Assembly: GCF_037975245.1 (NCBI RefSeq)
Contig: NC_092580.1
Location: 18,284,001-18,348,000 of the forward strand
Direction: 5' to 3'
From: Apostichopus japonicus
Lineage: Eukaryota > Echinodermata > Holothuroidea > Aspidochirotida > Stichopodidae
DNA: 64,000 nt
How positions within the stretch are numbered: the stretch's first letter is position 1; the number at the start of each line of letters is the position of its first letter. The notes under the pieces were generated by a model. That model ran no database searches. It saw only the letters and a program-made list of their open reading frames with translations, and was not told where the DNA came from. Made by a program: the position numbers and the translations under genes. Below, piece by piece: positions 52,411 to 64,000 of the stretch.

Positions 52411-55400
52411 ATTTCAGTCTACAGAAGGAACACAAATCCTAATATGTTGCAGTCTCAATGGTCCATTAATTGGTAGGAGGAGGCCCTCTCAACCTGCCTG
52501 CCCCACACCCCCTCCCACTTGTTTTCTTTCATTTTTTCTATTCCCCACAGCTTCAATATGCCTTGGTGATTGATTGTAAGAATGGTTTGTAAAAATGAAA
52601 ACGATAATAGTCATCTGACTGCTTTCCCATTCTGTATTTAGAGTGTTATTCTTTATTTTTGGAATATTAGCATAATGTTCACTATATTAATACAAAATAT
52701 TATCTTCGTATATATTTCTTTTAATCCATCCCCTTCCCATCATTCTTTGAGAAACAAGTAGAACCAACTTTAATGTGACTCCTTCTGGAGCTCAAACAGC
52801 ATTAACATTAACAATGGTTTATTTAAAATGTGGCAGAACTACTTAAACCAACATTTACACAAACTGTAGTGTAACACCAATATTGGTGAGATATTTTGTT
52901 GACTTGAAACCATAATGAATAGCGCCACCTATTTCCTTCAGGTTCCCTTTAACCTATAGTTTCATCCCACAATATACGTTACATTTTTAAAGTCTACTGT
53001 CGCCTATGAACAACATTGTCCTAATCACTCTAAAAGGCATGATAATAGTTGCAACTCCCATCAAAATCCATCAAAATAAATGTATTACAAGCCTTTTCTC
53101 AATTCTAGTTTTATTTATGAATAAACATTAGCTAATTATGCAGATTGATGATGTAAAGGGAGTGACTGCCTAATTTTCTGTTATATAGGGCTTCTGGTTT
53201 CTACATTGCAATTGACTGAATGACATCTGGACACAGATCTAACCCAAATAATTCTTAACCCCCAAAATTGACAATAAAGCAATTTCAATCATTGCTTTAA
53301 AAACAAAACCATTTTAAATAGTTCTAACCACCATCCACATGAGCCTATACATCAACAAGGGAGATTTGGGGAGGGATGGTTCTGCTGAAGAAAGTATTGT
53401 GCCTTAACTCCAAATCAATTTAATGGCCACTTTGCTCCACAATGAACAACTCCTTCCCTCACAGGTGTCATCTTTAATAAATCTTTTCAATCAAATATTG
53501 CACATGGAGGAATCGTCTTCTTATTATTATTTTCTTTCAAATGAAACAACCGCAGGTGTACATCACTCTTTTCATATTTATAGGCATAGAATCGATCATA
53601 AATTCTCAATCCGAAACTCCAAACAATCATCAAATACCAACATAACGCCTCCTTTGACATTACTTTAATCCATCTCCCAGGTCCTAAAACTCCCCTTGAA
53701 TACCCCATTTCATTACTTTTAATCATTTAAGGGTGCTTGGAAGACGATGATTACAGAATGTGTGGTAGCATTCTCTCCTCAGAGGGTAGCAGCACAACAA
53801 TTATTTGTTTCCTCCAATGTGCAGTGTGTGTATTAGTTTCCCCCCTGCTGGCAGGATTCATTGGGATCCACACAAAACCATACTAAAGGATGCAGAATTA
53901 ATGTATTTAGACCGAAGTTCATTAATACAGACAACTTCGTTAACATACTAGTTTTCTTCACAGACAAACCAAAGGACACTTCCAGAAATTATTGATTAGG
54001 ATTACAGGAGTGTCTTTTAATTGCAGATGCATTTCCTAGAGAATAAACCCCAAAAATTACCGGTTAATTGGGTATTTAGTATTTACGATGGATTATACAA
54101 GTTTACCTTAATGTCCCATGTACATCTGCACTCTCTAGCTTCTCTGGCTTGACGTAAGCATTTCTCGACTGTCGTAAGGGGGGGTTTTTTATTCTTGTAA
54201 GCTAGGTTGATTATTCTAGGTTATGCTAGGACTAGTGGATGGTCAATTGTCCTAAGGTACAGTAGGTTGATTATCATAGGTTTTCTGAATTTTTCACATC
54301 AGACATTGTATTTTCTACCTACTTTTTTACTAATGAGATTTACAAATGTTTCACATCATTCCTATAATTCATCCCTTTTAGATTCCTATTTTACTACAAA
54401 CATTTTCCGTACTGGAAACTTATTACTGAAATATTTAGTTAAAATATTACATATATGCACAGAGGACATTATAAAGAAGAAAAAAACACCCTTCCATCAA
54501 ATTGTATGTCCCATTATTCCAAGTTCAATCAAACAGACAAATCTCAAATGCTTGCCTTATCTTTGAAATCCACATCATCCCAGAAACATTCAGCTCCTTT
54601 TGAAAGCCTTTCACAACTTAGTCCAATGTTAAAAGTGACAAAGGATATGATTCAGAACCTGTTGTTATATATTGCCACAATAACATCAAAGGAAACCACA
54701 CAAAGGGTTGAAATGGGATTTGGGGATTCCACCAAAAACAATTTAATACCTACCGCAAAAATTTGATCCAATTCATCTCAAAATGTCTGGCTTACAAACA
54801 GAACCATGACAACATAACCTTGACCCTTTCTATAGTGGTACTTACAATGCATGTCAGACACACATGTTCATATTATTTCATCATGCACCTTTCTCTCTTC
54901 CTTCCTTTTTTTTTTTTTTTTCTTTTCAAATTTTTGGTGAAACCCTTTTACACCCGGCACCCATTGAATATGGAAATTAAAGGTCCATGGACAATAGCGT
55001 AAGGTTCAGACGCTTACAAAAGGGTCACCTTGGCAGTAGAGATGATATTTCAACCATATATGCTTATCAAGTTAATTGCCATATTACAAGGGACAAAGAA
55101 TGGAGCAGTATAGAAAATGGGGTCCTTGGGGGTTGAGTCAGCAATTATCACATCATATTCAAAAGGACTCTACAAGTACTGTAGTTAACGGACCAATAAA
55201 GAGATTAATCGGTAATCATTTAGTCTCTGTTCAGGGGGCTTCGCATGAGTGAAAGCCAATGTCATTAGGCGGCTGCATTAAGCAGACAGGCCGGAAAAAG
55301 GCTGAACGGAAGGTCAAACCAAAGGTCAGTAATACGAGAGGTGTAATAATTATAGGGTTTATATGCTGTGAAATTATCATACAATAATTAAGAGGTCAAA

Positions 55401-55464
55401 TTATGTGTCCAGTAGCAATGCTTATGGCTCTGAATTTTGTCTGTTATAAAATACTATGGTCCTG

Positions 55465-55582
55465 TGTATAAACACTGTACGTCTTTTGCACTCGTATAAT
55501 TTGTACAGCAACCTGTTCATTTTGCATAGCAAATATTGCAATGCAGTACCACATACTTTTTCACATTATAACTGGATAATTA
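55465..55582 (+). repeat. Divergent interspersed repeat, copy 2 (partner at 22124)
   Basis: Matches 22124-22215 in the order of at least five short blocks, with indels. See the partner entry; the class is unknown. Confidence 0.45.
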
Positions 55583-58115
55583 CAAATTATTAATGTGCAC
55601 TTTCACGTCACATAAACAATGATGCACATCCACTATGAACATTGTGTAACCCTACATTACTATTTACATTCTCATCATATATGCATACACGTGCAATTTA
55701 TCACACCATTTCTTATACATAAATGTATCATATTTATGAGGCATGTACAATTTCCAATTGGAAGACAGCTATATATATCTATATACTACATGAACCGTTC
55801 AATATCTCATACATTGTCACTCTTTAATAACTATAATTCAAGATCTCTGCATACTGGTAAATATATTTAAATACCTACATGAACAATTTATGACATCTTG
55901 GAAGACTTACGAGCCTGTAAAAAACAGCATGGCAGAGAAGAATCCGAACACATCTCCAAATATTTAACAACTTCAGCTAGATATTTGTATATTAGTTTCG
56001 ATATTAATAGTCATAATGCTGTATTTTCTTCTACTTCTAACATCATAATCATGTTTTTATGCGACAAATTCACTTTTAATTCATCAGATAAAACCATTTC
56101 ATCTTCAACAGCTAATAACAGTGATCTGATGTACCATCAAGCTCAGATACAAATTAGAAATAACCATGAAAGGAAACACTTGGAAATCATACCATTAAGA
56201 TGAAACTTGTTTCACTGTATCCAAACACGTCTTCTAGTCTATGCAGCAATTACATTGTACCCCGGTTAAAAAGAATTTATTTTACAAACTTGCCTGTGAT
56301 TATGAGACAGATTACTGCTGACATTTTGAAAACAAGTTCAAATCGAGTTATAACACAACACACCCCTGTAGGGAATAAAACCTCAAATACGCCATTAACT
56401 TATCAAAAGGGGAACATATAATAGAGGGTGTGCGTCCACAGGCGGGCAAGGGTCACTTGTCTCCAGGCTGTTCTAGAAAACTGCCTCGTGAATGAATGGT
56501 AGACTCTTTCCTGATTCCACGACCAGGCGTCCACATCCCTCGGGAAGTAACCACCATGAGGGGGAAATTACCGGTATATGGGGGGGGGGAGATATGGAGC
56601 TAACCACCAGACGGGTAGAGACGAATCAATTATTGACTGACGCCAGGGTATATGTACCATGACATTATGGGTCAAGGCATGTCCCAATTCTGGAAGTTTT
56701 GTGCTAAGCTGACCAGACAGCAATGTGATGGACCAGAATGTAACACAAAAGATGATTGTTCTTTTTAAGTGCCATTTATATTGTACGTTGGTCTTAATAG
56801 GGCTCAATAAAAAAGAATTATTAGTATCTGAGTAGAAGTTAGTCTTCCTTTTCAGCACTTCTTACACTCCACAACATCTCAAGAAACTAAGGAAAAACAA
56901 CACTTGTTCATTTTAAGCTGTGAGAAAACAAACATTTTCAGTGATTCTGTTCTTATCTCACTGCAAGTATGGTGTATTTTGGAACCCAACTTTCACCACA
57001 AAATTTTTTACTTTCATGAAGCATGAGACGTTAGAAGAATATTATGTACATGAACTCCCTTTTTTGAGTACGTTGCAATCTGCTTGGACTTAAACACAGA
57101 GTGAAGTTAGACACTGTATTAACAGACCTGCACGTGTTAAAATCCTCCATACACATAGGAGGGCCTACATAATTCATATTAAATGAAATTCAAGTAAAAG
57201 AACCAACTCTTGGGTGATTTCTGTGCAGAAACTTTGACCCTAAAAATATGAAAACGACCACCCAAATAAATCCAAATGATAGTTTCCCTGCAGGATATTT
57301 TTACGGACCACCTCATACTGTCCACAAACTCAGGATGCTAAACTTAGAACAACCTATACCCTTCTAATCTTCAAATACTCATAGCCCTAAAACATTTTTA
57401 TCCCCAATATAATATCTGCAGGTCCTTTTTTTTCTCTTAACAATAGGAGTAAAACAACTTCTCATTCATCAAGTAATCAAAGTCTAGAGACCAACCATCT
57501 ATCTATCCTCACTGTGTTTTTTTTTCTTTTTTCTTACTGGGAAACATAGCTCCAGGGTAAAGCCAACATACTTTTCTGCAAGAAAACTGAGAAAAGTTTT
57601 CACAACACAATGAAAGGCGGTTGGAAGCTTTGATCTCTTTCTAGCTGACTAATTCTCCCAGTAGGTAGACAAACAACGGGAGGAACGCAAACCCTGGAGA
57701 AGTAGAAGGGAGAGTCTTGCCAATTCTGTGTGAGATATACCTCTGAATATTATATGAAATGAGATATGTGGTATTATATCATTATTCTTAAATTCCCCCC
57801 CCCCCTTGTCCTTATAAACGTGTAATAGTTACCGGCACAAGGGTAATGAAGCTTTTGAAGACATCACACATATTAAATATTTACAAAACACTGAAAACTG
57901 TAACGGTTACAGTGTAATTAATGGGGCATGAATGGAATTGGTCCATATGTACATGTTTGTTCATTTGGCTAGTCAGTTACAGTACTCCCAGTTACCATAT
58001 CACTTAAGTGGGGGCAGCATACAGAAATACAATTTCCATAAAAGCCAAACATGTGTAACAGTGACAGTGAATTGGAAGAAGATATGACCAGTGTTTGGGA
58101 GCATCATGAGGAACA

Positions 58116-58145
58116 GAGTCAATCGTTACAGAGTCAATCGTTACA
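58116..58145 (+). repeat. 15-bp tandem duplication
   Basis: gagtcaatcgttaca occurs twice in immediate succession, exact. Confidence 0.95.
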
Positions 58146-61100
58146 GATACACACCTTGTTCATCTTTACAGATGTTAAAAACTTTGATGTTTAGGCCCAT
58201 TTGGACAAAAGAATTGTCCGAGAGGACTTCATATGTTATTTTGGACAGTAAACAAAATGAAAAGATGGAGCTCAAGGACCATTTCAAATGTGGCTGTAAA
58301 AGAAAACATCAATGCTGACAAACGATGAAGGGAGAAGGAGGGATGATTACGACCACATCCAGGGTAAACTTGTCAATGTTGTCTTAAGGTGTACTTGTGG
58401 CTGAAGGAGGTGAAATAATTTATTTTGCATACAATATATGAGCATACCATTCTGAACCATTCAACAATGCTGACTCCTAAACAGAGTAACCGGTAACCTG
58501 CCCACATAGGATTAGGATTAACCCAGCCACTCATCACTTTCTATTTTTACAACAGATTTGTTGCTACCAATCTGGGTGAAAGGTACCTTATTGTAAAAAG
58601 TTAAAAATTCTTTCCTCAACTCAAAAGCCACCTGACAAAACTTTACCTTAATGGATGGGGGAGGGGGGGAGCTGCTTCATCTCCAGGAATCCTTTGAATC
58701 AAATTTGCTTAAGGTAATAAATGAGTAAAACACTTTAAATTTAGAATTTTCTTTTTTCTTCTACAGACAAGAATAAACACAACTGAAAAGGGTGAAAAAT
58801 TACATAGAAAGATTCTGCTTATTAACTAGTAGCCTCAACATTGGTAGATCAAGGAAGAATGGGAAGTGAGCAATGACCCCCAAGTGTGTGATTTAAGTGG
58901 GTAGTAGTAGAGTTGGAAGTTAGCAGTATGCTTGGCTCTGAGGATAAGGAAAGGCACAGGAGCTAGATCAAAAAGAAGTAAACATGATCCCCAAATGATA
59001 TAGAGATGTTGGAGGGTGGATAGATTGATAGAAGACTAGCAAAGTTTTTTTTTTTGTAAGCTTCATTTATTTTACAAAATTGGGATAATAGAGAAGCTTC
59101 CCCTCCACAACTTGTGCATCAAAATTAGCTCTACTCCCCCACCCCCTCATTCCCTCCCCACCCCTTTATGAACACTAGGAGACTCTATTATTAGATACTT
59201 TATTATCTTGATTGCATTATTTGATGAACTTTAGTTCTGTATTCCTGGCGACTGGTGTTTATTGCACTATATATTTTCCTCTCTAGCATATTTGGGAAAG
59301 ATACCGTTTTTTTTTTTGTTTTTTTTGGGCAGTCTCTTAACATATTGAGAAAAGGAACGATGTCTCAGACTACCCTAGACATACACAATCTGTTGATGAC
59401 TTGTATCTGACCTGTTCACTCATCGCATCCTAATTCCTACTCCAATCCCTCACGAATCCCATCTCCGAATGGCTCCACGAACGCTTTGATCTTAGTGTGC
59501 ACTGACTATATAGTAACCACAGAGGGATTTGAAACACCTGGTCAAATGCCCCAGAACAATTATCACCATTTCCACAAACAATAGAGGACATAACAAGAGG
59601 GGGGGTTTGAAGATAGGTGATGGTAAGTACACAATAACAAAAGCATTTTGTTTGTACTCAAACAGAAGACTAAAGAGGTGTTGGGTAGGTAGAGATCATG
59701 GAGCAATGCCAGGGTCCTGCCTGGACCAGAACTGCTCTGTAAGTGGACTGGGCAAATCATCCACTGGTCATAATGAGAAGAAAAGATTTGTGTACTGATC
59801 CTGAAAACCTGTGGGTAAGAGGAGGCCTTGTTTGGCTAGCTTGTCGGTAAACATCAAAGGGGGAAACAGGGACAACCAAAGGGTACTTGTAAACAAAAGC
59901 GACAGACTAGGTCGTGTACATGTTGTATATATATACCCAGCTTGGAAGTACTGATGATGTGAATGAGCCTGGGAAACTTTGAGTCCTGACAATCTCTTCT
60001 GAGTGTTTTGCAGTGATGGCCACATACAAGATGGGATAGTAAAAACAATCGGGAATTTGGGGATGGTTTTCCCCATCCATGATCGCAGCTACATGACTAA
60101 TGCCATATGTAGACAAAATCAGGAAATAACGTTTTTAAATGTTTAGAGAAGAAGGAAATGTAATAGTCATCGTTATCTTTTATCTTGTTTGATATGATAT
60201 TAAGGTTAATATTCCCCCCCCCCCCACTACCACCCCTCTCCCAAAAAAGACATAACAAATATTTAGTTATTATATATGTCATCAAAATTGCCGGTTTGTC
60301 AATACTGAGCTCGTAGTGAAGTGAACCTGTTAATTTACCTGTTTTTCATGTATCACGTTTCATACTATATATTTCTTGGTTTTGTTTTTTGTTTTTGTTT
60401 TTTTTTTTTTATTCTGCTGGCCAGTGGGAAAAATACATCACATGTTTGATTGCAATTATAGAAGCAATAATAGTGTTCTTAAGTTGGATTTATTCAAGGT
60501 TGGTAGACGTTCTTCAAACATGCTATTTTCAAGGTAACTGCCACCTACAGTAGGATGTTCCAGTTGGTCCTCTGTTGGCCCCATTGCCATACAGCAAGCA
60601 ATTCCATGGGGCCTCATTAGTTTATTTGTTCACACCTTGCTACCATTGTCATGAACATGTTTTGGACTAATTACAATGTTGTTCTAAGCTAACACTGTGA
60701 ATACTTGGGGAGTCTAGAATGTATCCAGGCTGATTGTTCACAAACTTTGAAGAAAAATATAACCTCTCAGTGAAAGCCACCCACATACATGTACGACTTT
60801 CTCAGCAATTTGTTGCCCGAGTTACTGATCCCATCATTTCACTTACTACTCCAAATAAGACTACAGAACTTTGTTCCATCCAAGACAGCCCTAATAGACT
60901 GTTAGATAACCAAATAAATTAACACATGTATATGACTGAGTATGATTTCGGACCATTATCATCTATTGTCAACAGCTTTTGTGAATAAACATTTTATCTT
61001 AATAAAACATATACAAATAATTAATATCCAAACTTTCATAAATTTCATTGATCTAAAATTAAACACAAAACAAGCCTCATGTTTCTAAGAGTTTACATAG

Positions 61101-62400
61101 ATTTGCAGCAAAAGCTTCCAAAATTGCCACACAACCTTTCCCTTTCCTTTCCATTCTAGGAACCATATATTTGCATAATTCCAAAGATAACATAGCATAT
61201 TAAAATAGTGACGACTTCAAACCATGCTAGGTGAAAGAAGTGGGTCGACACTGATTAACGTGCAATATAAACCCATCCAGACGGAAGACAAGCTGTCACA
61301 GTGAGCATATATATACATACCTCACCCATGTACCTAAAGTATTCGAAATGACCCTTCTAACAATGTGAAATAAACCTTATCAATAGTGTTTTGATTCCAA
61401 TTACCATTCCTGTCACTTGAGTAAGAGATGTTTAAGGAAGCCATGATCAAAGACTTCCCATACAATACACCAGATAACAGTAACTTTTCTTTTAAATGAC
61501 TTTAAGCTGGCCCTTGAAAATGAGCGTGTTCATTACCTCAACCCCATTGACTGCTTGGAAGATAGGACTTTCTTTTACCCCAACGTTGACAATGTACATC
61601 TTAATACTGAAAGAATTCAATTGATCTAGCATATAAAGTACTTGTAGAGGTGGTCAGATCAGGGAAACAATTGGATGGCAGCTTGACCTTCCATGCTCTA
61701 ACACTCACCGATAGATATCTGGTATTTCACATAAGGGTAGATAAGGGAGAACATTTATCATCAATACCAAAGATCAGGCATTTGAAAGAAACAGGGGCAG
61801 GGGGATCAATTTCCCATAGCTTTTTCCTATGACCATTTCTCTTAAATGTAGCTATTAATTAATGTTCATGATACACAATAAATAAAATGGACAGTGTACT
61901 AATTGTCTTTTATATAATTGTCTTGAAATATTAGTGTTCTATTTGTCCGTCAACCCAAAACTTGCTTGAAAGACAAAATTTTGAATTTGGTTATTTCAAA
62001 TTCAGTTCTCTTTCATCTTGAAATAATTAAGTTTTTCGTAAGTAGAAATAAGCTATTTCTTATGACTATGATGACTGTAACATAGCTGGAACTGCATAGC
62101 AGAATATTTTTGCATCTTTTGGTCAAAATAATGCACAGAATTTCTTATTAAATCATTTTAACTATTTTATGCTAAACCATCTCTTGCTACGCAGAATATA
62201 AACATTATTCCTTTTAGGGTAAGAATAAAGCAGTAATATTCTGAATACCAGAGCTGGTTTAGTCTAAGTCTGCCAACCCACACATATTTAAGACATCTTC
62301 CGATCAAAATGAGATTACAAATAAGGTTCCCTCTTTATTCAGAGGTGGGGTTGGGGGAAGAGTCTCCTAACAAAATTGTACATTAACCTTCCAACAAGCA

Positions 62401-62853
62401 CTACACATTATAATCGAGATTATCCATACAGTGACCGAGGAGAGTCTTGGGCTTGACAACGTGTAAATCATCTGGTATGCCAACTATTCTGGTGGCGGTC
62501 TGACTGTCAGGAATGTTGGCTTGTGCATCATTCTTACAATACATCCTGACAGGAGCCAGTGCAAGACCTACTGGGTCTCCCTGCTGAGAGGTATCTTTAA
62601 GTTGATTGCCGACAATAAAATCCCAATTAAAAATTAAACTGTGGGGAAAATTGGTGCAGTTTGGGCCACCCTATATTCATTCAGTCAACACAGTGAATAC
62701 ACTGTACATGACATTGATGGTAGAATACCTGATGGCCTGCAATGTCGGCCGTGGGATTTATAATTGCCCGCAAAACATCCGCAATATCGACACGGCTCAC
62801 ATGGGATATAAGCACGGGCCAAGTGGGATGAATATTGACTAAAAGTACCACTG
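62401..62853 (-). pseudogene. Degraded non-LTR retrotransposon reverse transcriptase fragment
   Basis: Minus-strand relic in two frames. The upstream frame (about 62850-62681) reads SRVDIADVLRAIINP, resembling RT block A (D..nAFn.i), then FYHQC before a stop. The second frame (about 62663-62401) reads NQLKDTSQQGDPVGLALAPV, resembling the .GvQQGDPLGp.lF block. Some 37 codons later comes RIVGIPDDLHVVKP, resembling the ..YLDD..vvg catalytic box, then a stop at 62401-62403. The block A to QGDP distance (68 codons) and QGDP to DD distance suit non-LTR reverse transcriptases. All three catalytic Asp positions remain legible, but Tyr before DD is replaced and at least one frameshift is present, so it is inactive. 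G+C is above the flanks. Clade cannot be set. I first read it as spliced host exons and prefer the RT reading. Confidence 0.6.
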
Positions 62854-62860
62854 GGTGGAG

Positions 62861-63718
62861 AAAAGATGTTAGATTGTTGGGAGTAAATGATGAGGACAGG
62901 TAGCTCAGAGGGTATCCTAGAGATTTTGTGGGGTTAGTAAAGAACCCCTGGGGAGATTGAATGTAAGTTAAGCTGCAAAATGAAGTTAAAAGTTTGTGCA
63001 ATTGGAATTTCTGAGGTTAAAACACATAATTTTATCTAAATATTCACAGTGGAAAACGTGGTGACTTAGTCTACACCAACCACTGGTTAAGCAAACAGAG
63101 TAATACAAGCAGGAGTTTTAACAAACATCTCTTTAACTATACCTCGCAAAGTCAAAATACCAAAATAGACCCCGACAAATCAACAGGTGCAATGCGAACG
63201 GACTTTAAATTAAAGCTGTACAAAGCTGACCAATGCCAGTATCCTAAGATGGACTGAAGAATATACCACATAGCTGATACTTTCTGGTTGTCCAGTGGTC
63301 TGTGACTAAATAGCCTTCTCCTCAGATAACCAAAAATATCCATTGGGTTTTCTGAAGATAAGGCAACCACTTTTTTTGATACATGTATGTAACATTAGAC
63401 AAACAACATTGCTTTTCAAACATCTTATAAAAAAAAGTCCTCTAGGTCAGAAAGCAGATATGTTTGACAGGTGATCCCTTCCCTCTCCAATCCATCAAGT
63501 ACACACTGACCTTTGTCCACCTCCCTACACACACAGAGCTCTAGTAAACATAACACAACAAGGTAGGTATCAGTGTCTAACATCATCTAATTCCTACACT
63601 TGCCTCTTCTGTGGACTTCGAGCCAAAATCCTCTCTGCTATAGTAAAACAACGTCAGACAAAATCCAATCGAAAAACGTATGATGTCAGCAATTTAGATA
63701 GTAAAATGAGAAGGATAT
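62861..63718. other. Non-coding or unrecognised remainder of the retroelement
   Basis: The minus strand is open at 63152-63370 and contains LKSVRIAPVDLSGS. This may be a mangled upstream part of the same retroelement (an R-I-A-V-like block precedes block A in many non-LTR elements) but the match is weak and it is not called. Otherwise nothing recognised. Confidence 0.4.
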
Positions 63719-63843
63719 TGACCGGGGGGGGGGGCGGTCATAGAGGGCACACAGTGTTAAAAGGTTACCAGCTCATTACTAGGCACAGTAGAAAGAGGGT
63801 GCTTAAGTTGTGGGGAGACAGGTAAGTGAGGAGTGAAGTAAAT
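63719..63843 (+). mobile_element. G-rich interspersed element, copy 6 (most complete)
   Basis: Best reference copy, about 125 bp: gacc plus G11, cggtcatagagggcacacag, tgttaaaaggttaccag, ctcattactaggcacagtag, gggtgcttaagttgtgggga, gacaggtaagtgaggagtga, agtaaatt. It agrees with copy 5 in the 5' part, copies 3-4 around ttaccag, and copy 1 at the 3' end, so the family consensus can be ordered from it. Donor-like site is CAG/GTAAGT. No open frame, no obvious terminal inverted repeat, no poly-A tail. Class is unknown (SINE-like or MITE-like). Confidence 0.8.
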
Positions 63844-64000
63844 TGATGATACTCACCAATTCCACAGTCAGTGTGTGTTGTTTTTATTTCATCATCCCAA
63901 TATTCAAACCCCTACAGTACACATAACTAGGTAACCTTTTTAGCTGTTGACCTAAACTAAACATACAGTACCGCTTTAACGTCACTTGAGGGAGAGAGAG

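Larger units (their letters stand above)
52411..62400. other. Non-coding, A+T-rich
   Basis: No recognisable gene. Contains a divergent repeat at 55465, a 15-bp duplication at 58116, poly-C runs near 57796 and 60214, and TG/T-rich runs near 59310 and 60390. The patch 59690-60080 has somewhat higher G+C but only unrecognised frames. Confidence 0.5.

Noticed and set aside
62401-62850. Reading as spliced host exons, with a GTATTC donor near 62728 and a CAGCAG acceptor near 62581
   Set aside because: The phases could be made to fit, but VDIAD, QGDP and PDD at reverse-transcriptase spacing explain the segments better as one decayed retroelement.
63152-63370. Minus-strand frame resembling part of a thioester reductase or an RT upstream block
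   Set aside because: Similarity rests on a few scattered residues (VRIAPV.DLS); length is within the range of chance frames here.
1-64000. tRNA, rRNA, CRISPR array, bacterial operon or phage structure
   Set aside because: No cloverleaf with both boxes (apart from the SINE-like 43-kb segment), no rRNA-like conserved stretch, no regularly spaced palindromic repeats, and no prokaryotic gene density.

Overview
The window reads as nuclear genomic DNA of an animal, most likely a marine invertebrate. It is strongly A+T-rich. It has long non-coding stretches, short exons bounded by GT/AG splice sites, microsatellites, minisatellites, many poly-C/poly-G runs and interspersed repeats. There are no bacterial-style operons, ribosome binding sites or densely packed genes. 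An echinoderm or similar invertebrate deuterostome is a guess from general texture, not a demonstrated identity. Nearly all open frames of 60-130 codons here look like chance readings of intron or repeat DNA and are not annotated as genes.

The only confident protein-coding sequence is on the minus strand near the left end: two exons (7594-7823, then 6643-6781) separated by an 812-bp intron. They encode the C-terminal half of a PDZ domain, a GTQT-type motif and an acidic linker. This matches the region from PDZ1 to the PDZ1-PDZ2 linker of the PDZRN3/PDZRN4 (LNX-related, RING plus PDZ) family. The splice phases agree exactly. The rest of the gene (RING, TRAF-like zinc finger and first half of PDZ1 upstream; PDZ2 and C-terminus downstream) was not found. 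If it is one gene, positions 1-6642 and at least part of 7824-64000 are intron. The upstream intron would exceed 56 kb if nothing was missed.

The remainder is repeat-bearing non-coding DNA. Main landmarks are: a 27-bp minisatellite at 12.3-12.85 kb carrying a telomere-like AACCCTA core; a TA/ATGT microsatellite region at 25.4-25.6 kb with a hairpin motif between; a 14-bp minisatellite at 33.4-33.9 kb that appears to have expanded inside one copy of a duplicated 126-bp module; a possible tRNA-derived SINE at 43.0-43.2 kb; six copies of a previously unnamed (to me) G-rich interspersed element at 25.6, 32.5, 44.9, 45.1, 52.3 and 63.7 kb, all in the same orientation and all ending in a splice-donor-like GACAGGTAAGTGAG segment; and a degraded non-LTR retrotransposon reverse-transcriptase fragment on the minus strand at 62.4-62.86 kb. 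Several local direct duplications (10.7, 23.1, 27.5, 30.3 kb) complete the picture. I saw no tRNA or rRNA gene, CRISPR array or intact transposon.
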